64,000 nucleotides of DNA from Mangifera indica (lineage: Eukaryota > Streptophyta > Magnoliopsida > Sapindales > Anacardiaceae): assembly GCF_011075055.1 (NCBI RefSeq), contig NC_058155.1, positions 7,783,537 to 7,847,536 on the forward strand. Direction: 5' to 3'. The notes beneath the pieces are model-generated. The model searched no databases. It worked only from the letters and a program-made list of their open reading frames with translations, and was not told the DNA's origin. Of the stretch, positions 1 to 16,960 are shown piece after piece (position 1 is the stretch's first letter; each line of letters starts with the position of its first letter). The translations under genes and the position numbers were made by a program.

Positions 1-542
1 AGCAATGGACCCAACATGAATTTGTCTTCAGTGAAAAGTGAGAAAAAATTCAGTCGATACCCATGACAATCATAGTAAAGAAACTCTTTTTACCTTTTTG
101 TGATTGTGTAAATTATTCTGTTTCATAGAATATATTTGTTTTGTACACAGAAAATCAGAAAGCATCTTCCCAAGGAAAAATTTGAATAGCCATATCAATA
201 GCCTTGTTAGTGATTTTTTTTTCTAGTAGTTAGGCTGTCGGTGTAATTATTTTTCTTTTTTCCATAAATTGGAATAATCAGAAATGTTGTCATATTTATT
301 GAATTGCATTCTTTCATGATTCTTGGGTTGCAAGTTTGGTTCTCTGATCTTTTCATTGTTCATTTGGTGTTCCTTTAGATTTTTTAACCGTAGTTAACTC
401 CATTAATATTGTCAAAGCGACTGCAAGAGTAATTTAAATTGGTTGATATTCATGGTTTTACTTGGCACCAAAAAAGAAGATTCCAATACAAACAAAACAT
501 CCCACCAACTCTTTGGCTGTTATTAATTTGCTAGCAGGCTGA
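1..542. other. AT-rich intergenic DNA, no gene seen
   Basis: I see no coding frame with recognisable family features and no clean repeat ends. The only signal begins at its right edge, where the AAP-like fragment starts. Confidence 0.5.
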
Positions 543-965
543 AGCATGAGAAGCTCCAAGAAGTACAATAATTGGGAAATAAAGTATACAAATATAAGCA
601 TTTTAAAAATGGACTACATGGTGGATGATTATAACGTCCTGGTTGAGATTGCTATTACCAATCCCATTGTTACCAACTTATGAATGTGAAGAGGAACCGG
701 CAGTTAACTTGGTATGCACACACAGGATGGTTGATGATAATTGATAACAATGGGTACATGGGCTATTTGAAGTGGCAAATATGGGTTATAGAAATCAAAA
801 CCAGTGATGAGGTTTCCTGGTGATCAGTCTTCAAAAGCAACCAAAAGAGCATTCAGAATAGTGCGGTTACTCCCAACACTTCACTAATAATGATTGATAC
901 CTTCATTGTCTTGGCTTCTGCAGATGCAGTTTTAGTTGTGCCCCCGTTATACACCAATTATTCAA
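543..965 (-). pseudogene. Decayed fragment of an AAP-type amino-acid permease (last exon plus intron edge)
   Basis: The minus strand matches, with many substitutions and gaps, the last exon of the intact permease at 4266-6255. Matching blocks run from the DTVKAPP start of that exon (near 940) through the stretch encoding [20 protein letters not shown] and VYCQPLF (near 690-780), to a weaker block near 546 matching the LLGALGFW segment. Intron sequence upstream of the exon (the caattattca motif near 955) is also present, so this is a genomic duplication and not a processed copy. About 100 bp of the exon middle is missing and the frame is broken throughout. It is probably the remains of a tandem AAP copy. 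Confidence 0.75.
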
Positions 966-3900
966 GGCTATAAGGTTAGGGAAAGCCATTACGATGCTCT
1001 TAGAGAAGTGCTTGAATACTTGCCTTGGAGAGATGGATTGAGTGGACAATCTTAATGATGTAGTAGTGTGCAATAATACACTGATGAGATGATGTAAACT
1101 ACATGCAATACTATACTAGAATAAGAATAGTGAAACGCTAAATTATGTTATTAGTTGTATGTATATAAAAGTATCTGATAGATAATTTAATGAGTATTTT
1201 AGCACTTATGTTTTTTTTCTTTTTGATTATTTTACAGATAATAAATGAGTTTGGTGAGGTTGTGAGAGAAATGCGAGTCAATTGAGATGATTTGCATGAG
1301 AAAAAGATCTGAGAGAATGTTTTTATATTATGACTTTATGTATTTCTTGAGTTTGTTATTGTATTTTCAAATGACTTCTTATCCTCATTTACCATATGAT
1401 GGATTTTATGTATTTATGGTTTTATTTATAATAAACACATTTTACATGTTTTACAATAAAATTTTATTTCCTACTTATTTTGTAATGAATGTTTTGATTT
1501 TCATTACATTGGTATAATACATGCTTTTAGAAATTCCAGTGATCAAATCTTTTCGGATATATAATACATGCTTTTATAATGAATGTACTTCAGACTTATC
1601 CATCTAATAAATATAGGTGCGATCCCCAATTAAAAAAATATATATGTAAAAACTTACTCTAGAATTGTTAACTTTGTATTAGTAAATAAATTATTTTCAC
1701 CTCTGTAAAATAAAGATTATTTTCTTATTTTAGTTTTTCTAAATTAAAATTACCAAAACAAAAATATGAAGAGTTTTACATTGTATTTGAACTCAATTTT
1801 CTTTGTCAGGAAAATTTTGATGGGACTGTAGCCCCATATCTTCATGTAAGAAAAAGGGAAAACTTGCTTTTCATGCTTAATGAAATTATTTGGCACAAAG
1901 AATTTGTCACATTCTTTGTAGCACAAGAGCGCAAGGAAAGGAGAGAATACAAATTATGAAGCAAAGAAAATTGAGACATAAATACAAAAAAAATAATGTT
2001 GAGCTTTTTTTAATTTCAAGGTACATTAATAATTAATTTATGACTTTGTTCACAAATCTGAAGAAAATTTACAAATACCATATAAAAAATCATAATAACT
2101 AATAAGAATTCCCAAGAACATTGTCTGAACAAGGACATACAATTTCAATATCAAATAAAGCAAGTGAGACCCAAAATTTAAAAAAAAAAAAGTTGGTGGA
2201 AATTAATTAGGAATTTTTTTGTTTTTAGAGCATTAATTTATAAGTCAATAAACACATTAGCTTTAGAGATAACAATTTAAGTTATAAAACTCTTTGGCCT
2301 GCCCTTCATTGGGGATTTTTTTGATAAAAATAGAGATGGAGATAGGATGACTAAAATCTCATAATCAGAAAATGAGAATAAATCTATCTCTGATTTGTCT
2401 TCTCTTTGATTTGGTTTTCTTTTATGTATTCTCTAAACATTTTCAATATATGTATATTTTTAATAGGGATAGTAGGAAAACTGTGAAAATTTTTCTTTGC
2501 AAGGATGGAAGTGAACGAAAGAGAAATTTTCCTACAATGAAAGGAATGGAAATTTCCTATCATCCCATATCAAAAATGAGACGAAGACAAACCGAGATTT
2601 TCCCTATGAAAAGTATTGGCTATTACCATCTCTAATTAGCTTATTATTAGGTAATTAACTCCTACTCATGCATCAAGGATTTTGAATTGATGGATCATCC
2701 ATTTTTCTAGAAACTGGCAACAAATTAATTTGCAAGGTGATTAGTTAAAATATGAAGGGAATAAACTGCCTTAATTCTTGGAGATTCTTCTCTTAATCAG
2801 TCCCCACAACAATTATGAATTTATGATCAAACAAAACAAATTATTTTTATTTTTATTTTATTTTGTCAGATTTCTGTGGGATAATCCAAAGATCCATATT
2901 ATATTCCAGGATGATATCAAACTTGCCTCCTGTACATAATATCATGAACATTTTTGACTCATTATAATTCAGTACTACAATAATGCTAACAGTAATGTTT
3001 GCCTTGATTTCAAGCAAGAATCAGTTTCAACACATTACTGATTGATGTTCTTGGTGAGAAGACTGACAGTGTATGAAGAGACAGGAGGTTTATTTACAGC
3101 CAATAACAAAAAACATAAAAGCTTTCCCAAGTTTGTTGTACAAATTTCCTTCCAGTTTTACTCCATTTGTCTGCAAAGACATCTTATGGCCATACATTTA
3201 AAGCTGGTTAGCCACTGGGAGAAATTTTCCTCATTTATCAGCGAGAATAAAACTATACATACTAACAAATCTAACTAACAGCTTTTTGATTGGGTGATGT
3301 GATTGTTCATTTTTTCACTCACTTCAAAATCAAGTAATTAGATATCGCCATGAAAAATTATATGAATAAGTTTGTTTGTATCTGTAGCATTACTCTGTCG
3401 GCAGATTCTTTTTAGAGTTCTTGCTTTACTTTTCTGCTAAGGGTTCCTGAGTCTCCAGCTGAGTTCAAACAAAACGTTGTTTCAAGTAATGGAACAGCTT
3501 TATATTCCCCATATTATAGCCAATACTTTTCACTCTTCAAAGGTGCAAAGGAGAGGAGAATCTATCACTCTTATCTTTAATTACTCCCACTGTCACCTTC
3601 CATTTCTCATATTGATTGATATGGTGGGAACAGCTGTGATGTTGTTTTGGTGGGTGAAGATCATAATTTAGAGCAATGCTCACTCCTTTCAACTGTTATA
3701 ACTCAAGCCATTCTGAATCTTCCCCCATTTGTACTTAAAATGTTGTCTTTACCATTCTCCAATAGAAAGGACTAGCTGAGTTGGAGAACATGGCATTTAA
3801 TAGTCCTGCCGAATGACCCATATGCTTTTTTTTTTTTTTTTTTGGGCCATTTAAGAGTGTAATTAAGGTGGCACTTTGAATGGTTCTAGGAAAGCATATG

Positions 3901-4010
3901 GTGCCATGCATGACACTATCCTGCCGATAACTTTTATGGTATTACTTTGATGGCTAATAGATGTACAATAAATGAATGGACACAGAGATAATAGCAGTAA
4001 GTGGCCTAGC
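966..4010. other. Intergenic DNA, no convincing gene
   Basis: This stretch is AT-rich with only short shadow frames. At about 2325-2640 the short inverted ends tagagatgg and ccatctcta enclose about 300 bp, possibly a decayed MITE, but no target duplication is clear. A T run of about 19 lies at 3824-3843. The last part (about 4010 onward) is 3' flank of the permease. Confidence 0.4.
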
Positions 4011-4265
4011 TCACTGTGTTTTTTCATTTGAGAAATAGACATCGTTACATATAGCTTAAATGAGGACGCAGGAATTATTCGATTCTACGTCCATGGGTAC
4101 ATTCGTTCTGTCTTTGTTTGAAAGATGAAAAAGAAACAACAGTAAACTAAGAGCAATACCAGTGACATGGCTGTTTAGGTGGATATGAACATTGAACATT
4201 GAACATGAACAAGAACAAGAACTGAAAATCCTAATAATCATAATTCTTCCTTGTCTTTGGAAGAA

Positions 4266-6255
4266 TTAGTAGGTGGTGGAGAAGGGCTTATAAGCCTTAA
4301 GATCAAGAACAATGCCTGCAATAGACCCAGCAGCTGCAGCAATGGTGATAACAAGGCAAGCGAAACTTAGGACTTGGAGGCAAAGCCATTTTAGGCTCCA
4401 CTTTTCTATCTTCATTTGTTCTATGTACATCTGAACAGGGTAGTACACTGTGAGTGGCCAAAATCCCAGAGCTCCAAGGAGACCAACTACATCATTAAAA
4501 AATGGAAGAAGCATCGAAATCACAGTGGTTACGATTACGAAAATTGTCCTCCAAACCAATCGGAAGAGGTTGAGACTGAAGGGTCTAAATCCTGGAATTG
4601 GAATTTTAATCTCTTTGGTGATAAAGTCACTGTCTGGGAATCTTGCAGCAGCTTGTTTCTCAATGAATGCGAAGAGGGGTTGGCAGTAAACTTGGTATGC
4701 ACCAACAAGGTGGATAACAATGGCTGCATTGGCTATGTCAAGCAGCCAGTAAGGGTTATAGAAACCAAAACCAGTGAGGAGATTTCCAGGTGATGAGTCT
4801 CCAAAGGCGGCATAGCCAAAGCAGCCACAAAGCATGTAGAATAGAGTTGTTACTGCAACACTAAGTAGTGATGCCTTCTTCATTGTCTTTTCCTCTGATG
4901 GTGGGGCTTTTACTGTGTCCTGTACATATCAATTATTCATTAGTCTATATCAGCATGAAATTCCCAAAAGAAAAAATATCAAGCAGTTTATATACCTGAA
5001 TTTCAATGAGGATGATGGAGTAAGAATAGGCAAAGGCTATGTCTCCCAGCGCTTGGAAGCTCCTCCATATCTTTTGGGTTTCAGTGACAGTGCCAATACT
5101 TATTCCAGTTAAGCTTCCCCTGATAGTTCCAGTTTCTGGTATTTAAACAAAAAGAAAAAAAAAAAAAAAAAAAAAGACTCTGAATTACCATTCCTGTAAC
5201 AAAAAATTTCCCCTGATAGTTCCAGTTAAGCGTGGTGTGTAATTTTCAACATGCAACTAGAGATACAGGTAGCCAAGTTACCTGCAACTTTAGCAATGCC
5301 AAGACCGAGACCAATTGTTGAGTAAGTGAAGGACATGACTGCAGCAACAATGGAGAGCCACCATAACTGATCGAAGTCAGGAATTTGAGAGAAAATAATT
5401 TGTGCCACCCCAAAACCGATCATATATGGGTTGCTATTCATAAGGCATGGATTCTTGCCACCACTCTTGTGGAAACAGTTTGACCTTCCTATAGCCCTGA
5501 TTGATCAAAAACCAGAATACTAAATTTGCTTCTTCTTTTTTTCAATTAATGAAACGAATATATAGTAAAACTTACATCATGCTTATAGATGAGGCAATCG
5601 TATAGCCAATGGAAACACCAAAAAGATTCAGGTATTGAACAAGCCCACATATCATAAATTGAACTCCACCTGAGAGAGAAAACAAAAGGGCAAAGCAAGA
5701 AATATGAGAGAAACCCAGTTGCTAAATTGATTGATATTTTGACAGTGGTGAAATTTACCAAGGCTGGATCGAACAGCGTCCATGTAAGTATAATTTCTCT
5801 TGCCATTGACAGAGTCCCCTGTACGGTAACAAGCAGCCAGAAGTGTAGAAGTGTAGTAGGTGACAAAAGAAAACAAGAACATGACAGTTGGCCCTGCAAT
5901 CCATCCCAGCTGAGCTGTGGCCCATGCAAGGGACAAAACTCCGGACCCTATAACAGCTGTTATTATGTGAGCACTTGCAGTCCAAACAGTCCCTGTTTCA
6001 AAACAGAAAGATGAAAAGAATCATTAATAAACAAGGGAATTGAAGTACTGATTTTTACTTGCCAAAAGCAGAACATGTATTAGTTTTCGCTTGAAGAAAG
6101 TTTGTGAAAGAAAGAAAGTAACGTAAATTACCAGTTCGCTTGAGGCGGCCATCATCATCGAAGCACTTGGAGCCGCCTTGAGTATGCACGTCAAGGGAAA
6201 GATCAAACACTTGGTTATGAGGAAGGTAGTTCTTGTTGGCAGTGCTCTCACCCAT
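4266..6255 (-). CDS. Amino acid permease, AAP2/3/4-like (AAAP family), six exons, intact
   Basis: Proton-coupled amino-acid importer of the plasma membrane (AAP clade of the AAAP family, Aa_trans fold). Exons on the minus strand: 6255-6132, 5992-5759, 5669-5576, 5496-5282, 5135-4996 and 4919-4266. All junctions are GT-AG and the phases join to 486 codons plus stop, the usual AAP length. The N-terminus carries the AAP signature [16 protein letters not shown]. The second exon has [20 protein letters not shown] and the middle exons have [30 protein letters not shown] and [10 protein letters not shown]. The last exon has the [12 protein letters not shown] block and ends KPFSTTY. The start at 6255 is chosen because the in-frame codon further upstream is GTG. 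A 20-bp copy of the exon-5 beginning lies inside intron 4. The exact AAP subtype cannot be settled by eye. Confidence 0.93.
5115..5228. repeat. 20-bp direct repeat spanning the exon 5/intron 4 border of the permease, with an A22 tract
   Basis: The sequence TTCCCCTGATAGTTCCAGTT occurs at 5115-5134, forming the start of permease exon 5, and again at 5209-5228 inside intron 4. Between them lies an A run (5155-5176). The second copy is followed by the same aag as an adjacent TTCCAGTTAAG in exon 5. It looks like a small local duplication or the trace of a retroposition event. The correct acceptor is the one at 5135, because it alone preserves the frame and the [11 protein letters not shown] sequence. 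Confidence 0.7.
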
Positions 6256-8100
6256 CTTCGTTATCACAAAGAGAGAAATAGAAAAACCTTTCTTTAAGCA
6301 ACTTAGTGAAAAAAAAATATTATGTAACTCAAAGTTTGTCTACTGCTAATGAAAACAAAGGTTAGCGGCTAGCTTCTGGGAAGAACTTGAAAAAAAACCG
6401 ACACTGAGATTTTCACTTCCACACCTTTCTAAGCGTTACAAAAACTAAAAGGATTCAGGGCTCTTTCTATAGCTTGAAGGAGAAACAAAACCAGACAAGG
6501 GTATTGAATTTGCGTACAAAACGAGGCATGGAACTCTGGTGTATAAATAAGTATTACTGATGAGAAGGAAAAGCGCAGAGCCACGTGGTTAAAGCAACAC
6601 ATACTAGACGCGTATGTGCCAACCACCAGTTTGACCCCAAAACTTCACCTCCCGATAGAAGTTTCTTTCTCTCTGTAATGGAAGGTTTAGCAAATCTTTC
6701 CCACCATTTGACTCTACCCCACATATTCACTTTCTCACTGCTCCCCTTTTCATTTTTCTACAGTGATAACAACTGGAATTGCTTCTACAGTCAATATCCA
6801 CATCAAAACACCTCTGTTTTTCAGCCCACTGAAATTGCTATTAGGTAGAGGTTGGCAATATCTAAACTAGAACTTGTAAATGACTAGACACTAATCTGCG
6901 AAAAGCAAGCTTGGATTGTATATTTTAAACGACCAGACATATGAATCTCATCCTGAATGGGAAGTTAATGAATGCGATGAAAAGTCATTTCAAAAGCAAA
7001 ACTTTTTTGTAAACTCATACCTTCATATCGACTTCTTTCTTCGTGTAGAATGGGTCTAAAGAGCTTTCAGAAACTCCCCTTTATAGAAAGGGGGGCACAG
7101 TAACAACTCTAAATGAAGAAACAAAGAAGGGGATTGCTGTAAACTTAGTTGTGTCTTGCCATATCTTTGAGCTAGCTCCATTGCTTTTATAGTAGCAGGA
7201 GAAGAAATTAATATTATTATGCTTATCTCTTGAAAAGGATCATTTGTGAATCAGAATTCTCACGTGTATGGTTTCTCAACCATCGTTATTGTGGTCGAAT
7301 ATGTTCCTTTCATCATTCATCCCCATAAACAAGAAAGAAGAAAACCAGCAATGGAGAAAGGACACGGCATTATTAATTAATTAATTAATTAATATTTTTT
7401 ACCAGTCAAACCTTTAATAATCTTCTCCAGTGAACAAAAATGGTGTCTTTCTTGATGATTATGTGCTAATAAGATCATTGCCATTGATAGGTGGGCATGC
7501 AGTATCCAATTCTCTTCACTGGTTACCAATAACTGAGGAAAGAAAGGCCATTAGCTAAAGACATCTTTTAATTTTAATTCAATAATTTCACTTCTTTCTT
7601 CTTCTTTTTTTTCTTTTTAATTTAATCTCATTTATTTGGATGCAGTTTGTTTAAATTTAATTAAAAAAATTTCGTATTTTCTGCACCTCTCTTCTTTTGA
7701 AAAAGTGATTACTGTTCCTTTTCCCTAAGATGCTCTTAATTAATCTTTATTTAATTAATAATTATTTTGGATTATACACTAATTTAATTTATAATTATTT
7801 GTATTGTGGTATAACTATTTTTTACTCGAATTCAAATTTTGATGAAACAAGATTTCCCACGTTGAAGGTTTGATAATTTCATTTTAAGACCATTTATTAA
7901 ATTTATTAATTTTTTTTAAAATTGATGAAAAACACAAAAATACATTTATATTTACTAAAGTTATATAACAATTTCCCCCCAAAAGTTTATAATTTTTTCC
8001 TCTCAATTGAGAAATATCTCAAACGTCACTGCTGACTATTTTCGCCTGAATATTGACATGGTTTATTAGCAACTTCTAACCATTCTCACCACCTGTCTTC
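6256..8100. promoter_or_regulatory. Upstream region of the permease gene
   Basis: No other gene is seen here. On the minus strand a TATA-like TATAAAGG lies at 7077-7084 inside a near-palindrome (CCCCTTTATAGAAAGGGG, 7077-7094). If used, it would give a leader of several hundred bases, probably with an untranslated intron. A (TTAA)n-like run is at about 7372-7395. The promoter call is weak. Confidence 0.3.
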
Positions 8101-13672
<5,572 letters not shown>

Positions 13673-14536
13673 ATAAGAAGAAAAGATTATCTTCATCTGA
13701 GTTTTAATTTATTTTCAAATTTTTACAGTCAAACCTAACTAAACATTTATTAATCGTCAAAGTTAATAAAATTTATTAAATTTAAGAGTGAAAAGGTCAT
13801 TTCTCTCATCATAATTTAAAAAACCAATAATTTCTTTTAACTAAAATTTTGAAAACTTACCTATTACCCCTTAGAGTTTTATTTTTTTCTTCATCTATGT
13901 CAACGAATGGAATCCGTTGGCATCTTTGTCGCTCAAGCAAGGATCGGTTTTGTCTTTCCCTTTCAATGTTCTCTCTCCCTCAAATTGACATCTCTTTCGA
14001 GCTCCATCATTTGATTCAAGTTGAATGAAAAAATTGAAGATGGGTTCATCATCGATTTGATCTGATATCCATCATTCAACAATGAACCCTCTTCGTTGCT
14101 CATTTTATTTCAAAAGTTGACAATTCGACGAATCTTAAGTACACAATAATTCATCTTCTTCTTTGTCTGGACGACGAATCAGTCCAGACGAAGACATCTC
14201 CAAACGAACGATTCATTTGAAGACAATTCAGTGAGACACCTAGAGAGATAGCTTGAAAGGATAGACATCACCAGGAGAGTACTAGAAAATTGTCACTAAA
14301 ATTTAAACCCTATGGGGGAAATGTAACTTTTCAAAATTTAAGTTTGAAAAAAATTTGTTTTTAGGATTTAACGGATGAAATTATCACTAGTTAAATGATA
14401 ATTTCATCCCCTAAAACTAATGAATTTTGTTAATTTTTATAACTCATAAGTGAATATTTAAATTTTTAAAATTTAACGGATGAAAGTTTGAGATTGGACT
14501 AAACTTTAGGTGAGAGTAAGTCTTCTGGCCAAAAAA
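13673..14536. mobile_element. Foldback (long terminal inverted repeat) element, copy F1
   Basis: The right end near 14498-14536 reads actaaactttaggtgagag followed by taagtcttctggcc. It is the reverse complement of the family left end (ggcc-aaaggacttatt-ccacccaaagtttagt) seen in the copies at 37966, 40634 and 43733. The left end near 13673 is diverged (gattatcttcatctgagtttta). The centre (about 13900-14270) is less AT-rich, with complementary segments such as gtctggacgacgaatc and its near inverse. It has no coding capacity. The left border is uncertain. Confidence 0.6.
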
Positions 14537-16908
14537 TAATGCATTCTTTACGACAAATATATCAATTATATATACAATTTTTAGATATACAATAAAATAC
14601 ATATTTAATATATCGAATGATTAGATATTTTAAATTAAAAATAAATTTAATATATAATTATATATTAAAAAAATATACCCACCTTATATTAAATTTACAA
14701 TAAATCAACACATGACGGAAAGGGAACGGGTCCCGTAATAAGACTTTGGAGGAGATCCTGATAAGCGGGTCAACTTTGGGCGCCTACACAAATAAATCAT
14801 CGCGATTTTTTTCCGCATCACATGCTTTTTTTAATCATTCTGATGAACAAATAATAAGCACGCTCAGTCTCACTCATTGGCGTCAACTAAGGTTGCGGAA
14901 AATTGAAATTATTGGGCGCGCTGTCGTTTTAAGAAAATCATGCTCACTGCCGACTCTTGCGTTGTATGTGAAGGGAATGTTGACAAAATGGGCATGTGTT
15001 GTTGTCTGTTGACTACATTCACTCGGTGTAATTCTTGTGGTTTTGTCGTGGAAGATGACCTGAGGGGACAGTGGTTAACCCACCTGGCCATGCGGCGACT
15101 CGTTGAAGAGTGGAAGCTTGAGTGGAAAAGAGAGTGGAGGAGACTCGGTTTCATGTCAATGAGTCCTGACTCGGGACTCACATTGAGATTAAAAAAGCTG
15201 AGCTAGAATGTGTTTCAGGTTTTCAAGTTGAAGGTCAGAAGAATTCAATGAAGTTGGAATGGAAGTGACAGACCTGATGACTTGTGACACACAAGCGCCA
15301 TTATTATCTCCATTCTTGACATATTTTGAAGCTTACTACATAACCATGATTATAAGATAATATATTTTTTCATATGTTAACTGGAGCAATTGGTTGCCTG
15401 AAAGTCTTAGGAAATTATAAAAAAATAAAATAAAATATACTAATGAAATAACAAAATAAGGGATAAATAAATAAATAAATAAATATATATATATTTTTTG
15501 CAAGAATTCATATTAATATACATATATTTTTTAATTTTTTTTGCAAGAATTCATAAATTATGTTGAGATAATATGAAAAGTGTGCACTCATGACCAAATT
15601 AGCTCTATTTTTTTTCCATCTTAAATGATTGTGATACACATTATCAGCATCATTTGATTCATTACAATCAAGAATCCAATTATCATCAAAAGATAAGAGC
15701 AATTTGATGTTATGGGCTTACCGATCGTGGCCACTTTGCTTTGATTCTTTATTGAGATAGACCAACAATTTGGAGATAGATAAAGATAAATTAAAAGTAA
15801 TATTCTATGTACAGATAAATTATACAAATTTATATATACCAACTAAAGTAATAATTTTTTATTGGATGATTTTGAAATTAAAAAAATAATAATAATCATA
15901 TTATTCAATCACAAACTTTTATCTTAATTTATAAAGATAAGTTTGTACGTTTGTTCGTACGTATAATTTTATTTATAAATTATATAGATATTATTCAATT
16001 TTCAATACATTTATATATATTGAGACTTATCAAGTGGAAAAGCTTGTACGGATACTTGTACATACTTTAATTACTATCAATTTCAATAACATAATAATTA
16101 AGAAAACCCTGTAAAGTAAAGTTTATAAGGGACGCTAAAAATTTGGTTTGATTTGGCAAGTATGAGCACACCACACTCCTCTTACAATTGAGTTTCGGGC
16201 AAGCCAAGTTTGACCGTAGAGGTAGAGCTTGAAGTAGTGGGAATAACTGAATGAAGATGGAATTGGATTGGGAAGATATTTTTGGAGTTTCCCTTCTAAG
16301 TAGGATCCAGCAATTGCAGGTTTTACCTTCCAAAAAGTTGAAGATGTAAAGATCAAAGAGCCTTTGCACCTAAATTTGATTGACTATTGAGTGGACACTA
16401 CTATATGTCTCTAAAGTAACATCCAGTTTGTGAAGCTTATCAGCCATCTAATTAGGTAAATGCATTATCACAAATATGCATCTCATAAGTAAAATTTATG
16501 TGGGATTCAGACTCTATTATGCAGAATGCAAATATGCATAAATTCAAAATATGTACAATGCTACCCAAAAAGTGACCCGAAAACGACGTCACAAATGGCA
16601 AAGATGTGCAAAAACAAACTCAATGTTTATGGTATTCTGTTTCCTGTGATTACGATTTCCCAGGCACATGCATATATGAATAGCTTACAATTCAATCAAT
16701 GTGCATAAAACAATGAGTTAAAGGCAGCAAAGGAGCAACTCCATGCATGTGAATTGCTATACAGAAATGTTCCCATGATACTGCGGAGGGTGGGAGGGGG
16801 TTTTACTGTCTCTATTCACTTCTCCAGTGGTTTTCAGCTCAGCTGTTTGATGGATCTGCATAAAAAATGTGTTAGGCAGCAAAGAAGCAACACCATGCAT
16901 GTGAACTG
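14537..16908. other. Intergenic DNA with an unexplained GC-richer island (about 14710-15310)
   Basis: The island at about 14710-15310 stands out from its AT-rich surroundings and holds overlapping open frames of about 90 codons on both strands. I recognise no domain in any frame. About 15795-15985 is a degenerate copy of the small foldback MITE. On the minus strand, 16367-16135 has a frame without recognisable features. Nothing else is identified. Confidence 0.35.
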
Positions 16909-16960
16909 CTATCTCTGTTCACTTCTCTGATGGTTTTCAGGTCTGCTGTTTGACGGTCTG
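16721..16960. repeat. Imperfect direct duplication at the 3' end of the peptidase gene
   Basis: Two blocks recur in order about 105-155 bp apart. GGCAGCAAAGGAGCAACTCC with the following catgcatgtgaattgctat (16721-16758) matches ggcagcaaagaagcaac and catgcatgtgaactgctat (16875-16911). The segment tctattcacttctccagtggttttcag (16811 onward) matches ctgttcacttctctgatggttttcag (16914 onward). The right-hand copy contains the real end of the peptidase reading frame. The left-hand copy is downstream, in its 3' flank. Confidence 0.8.

Noticed and set aside
4416..4793. Plus-strand frame of 125 codons opposite the AAP last exon
   Set aside because: It is antisense to conserved permease coding sequence and has no features of its own.
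16067..16369. Minus-strand frames of 73-100 codons
   Set aside because: No family features could be recognised and two frames compete over the same bases.
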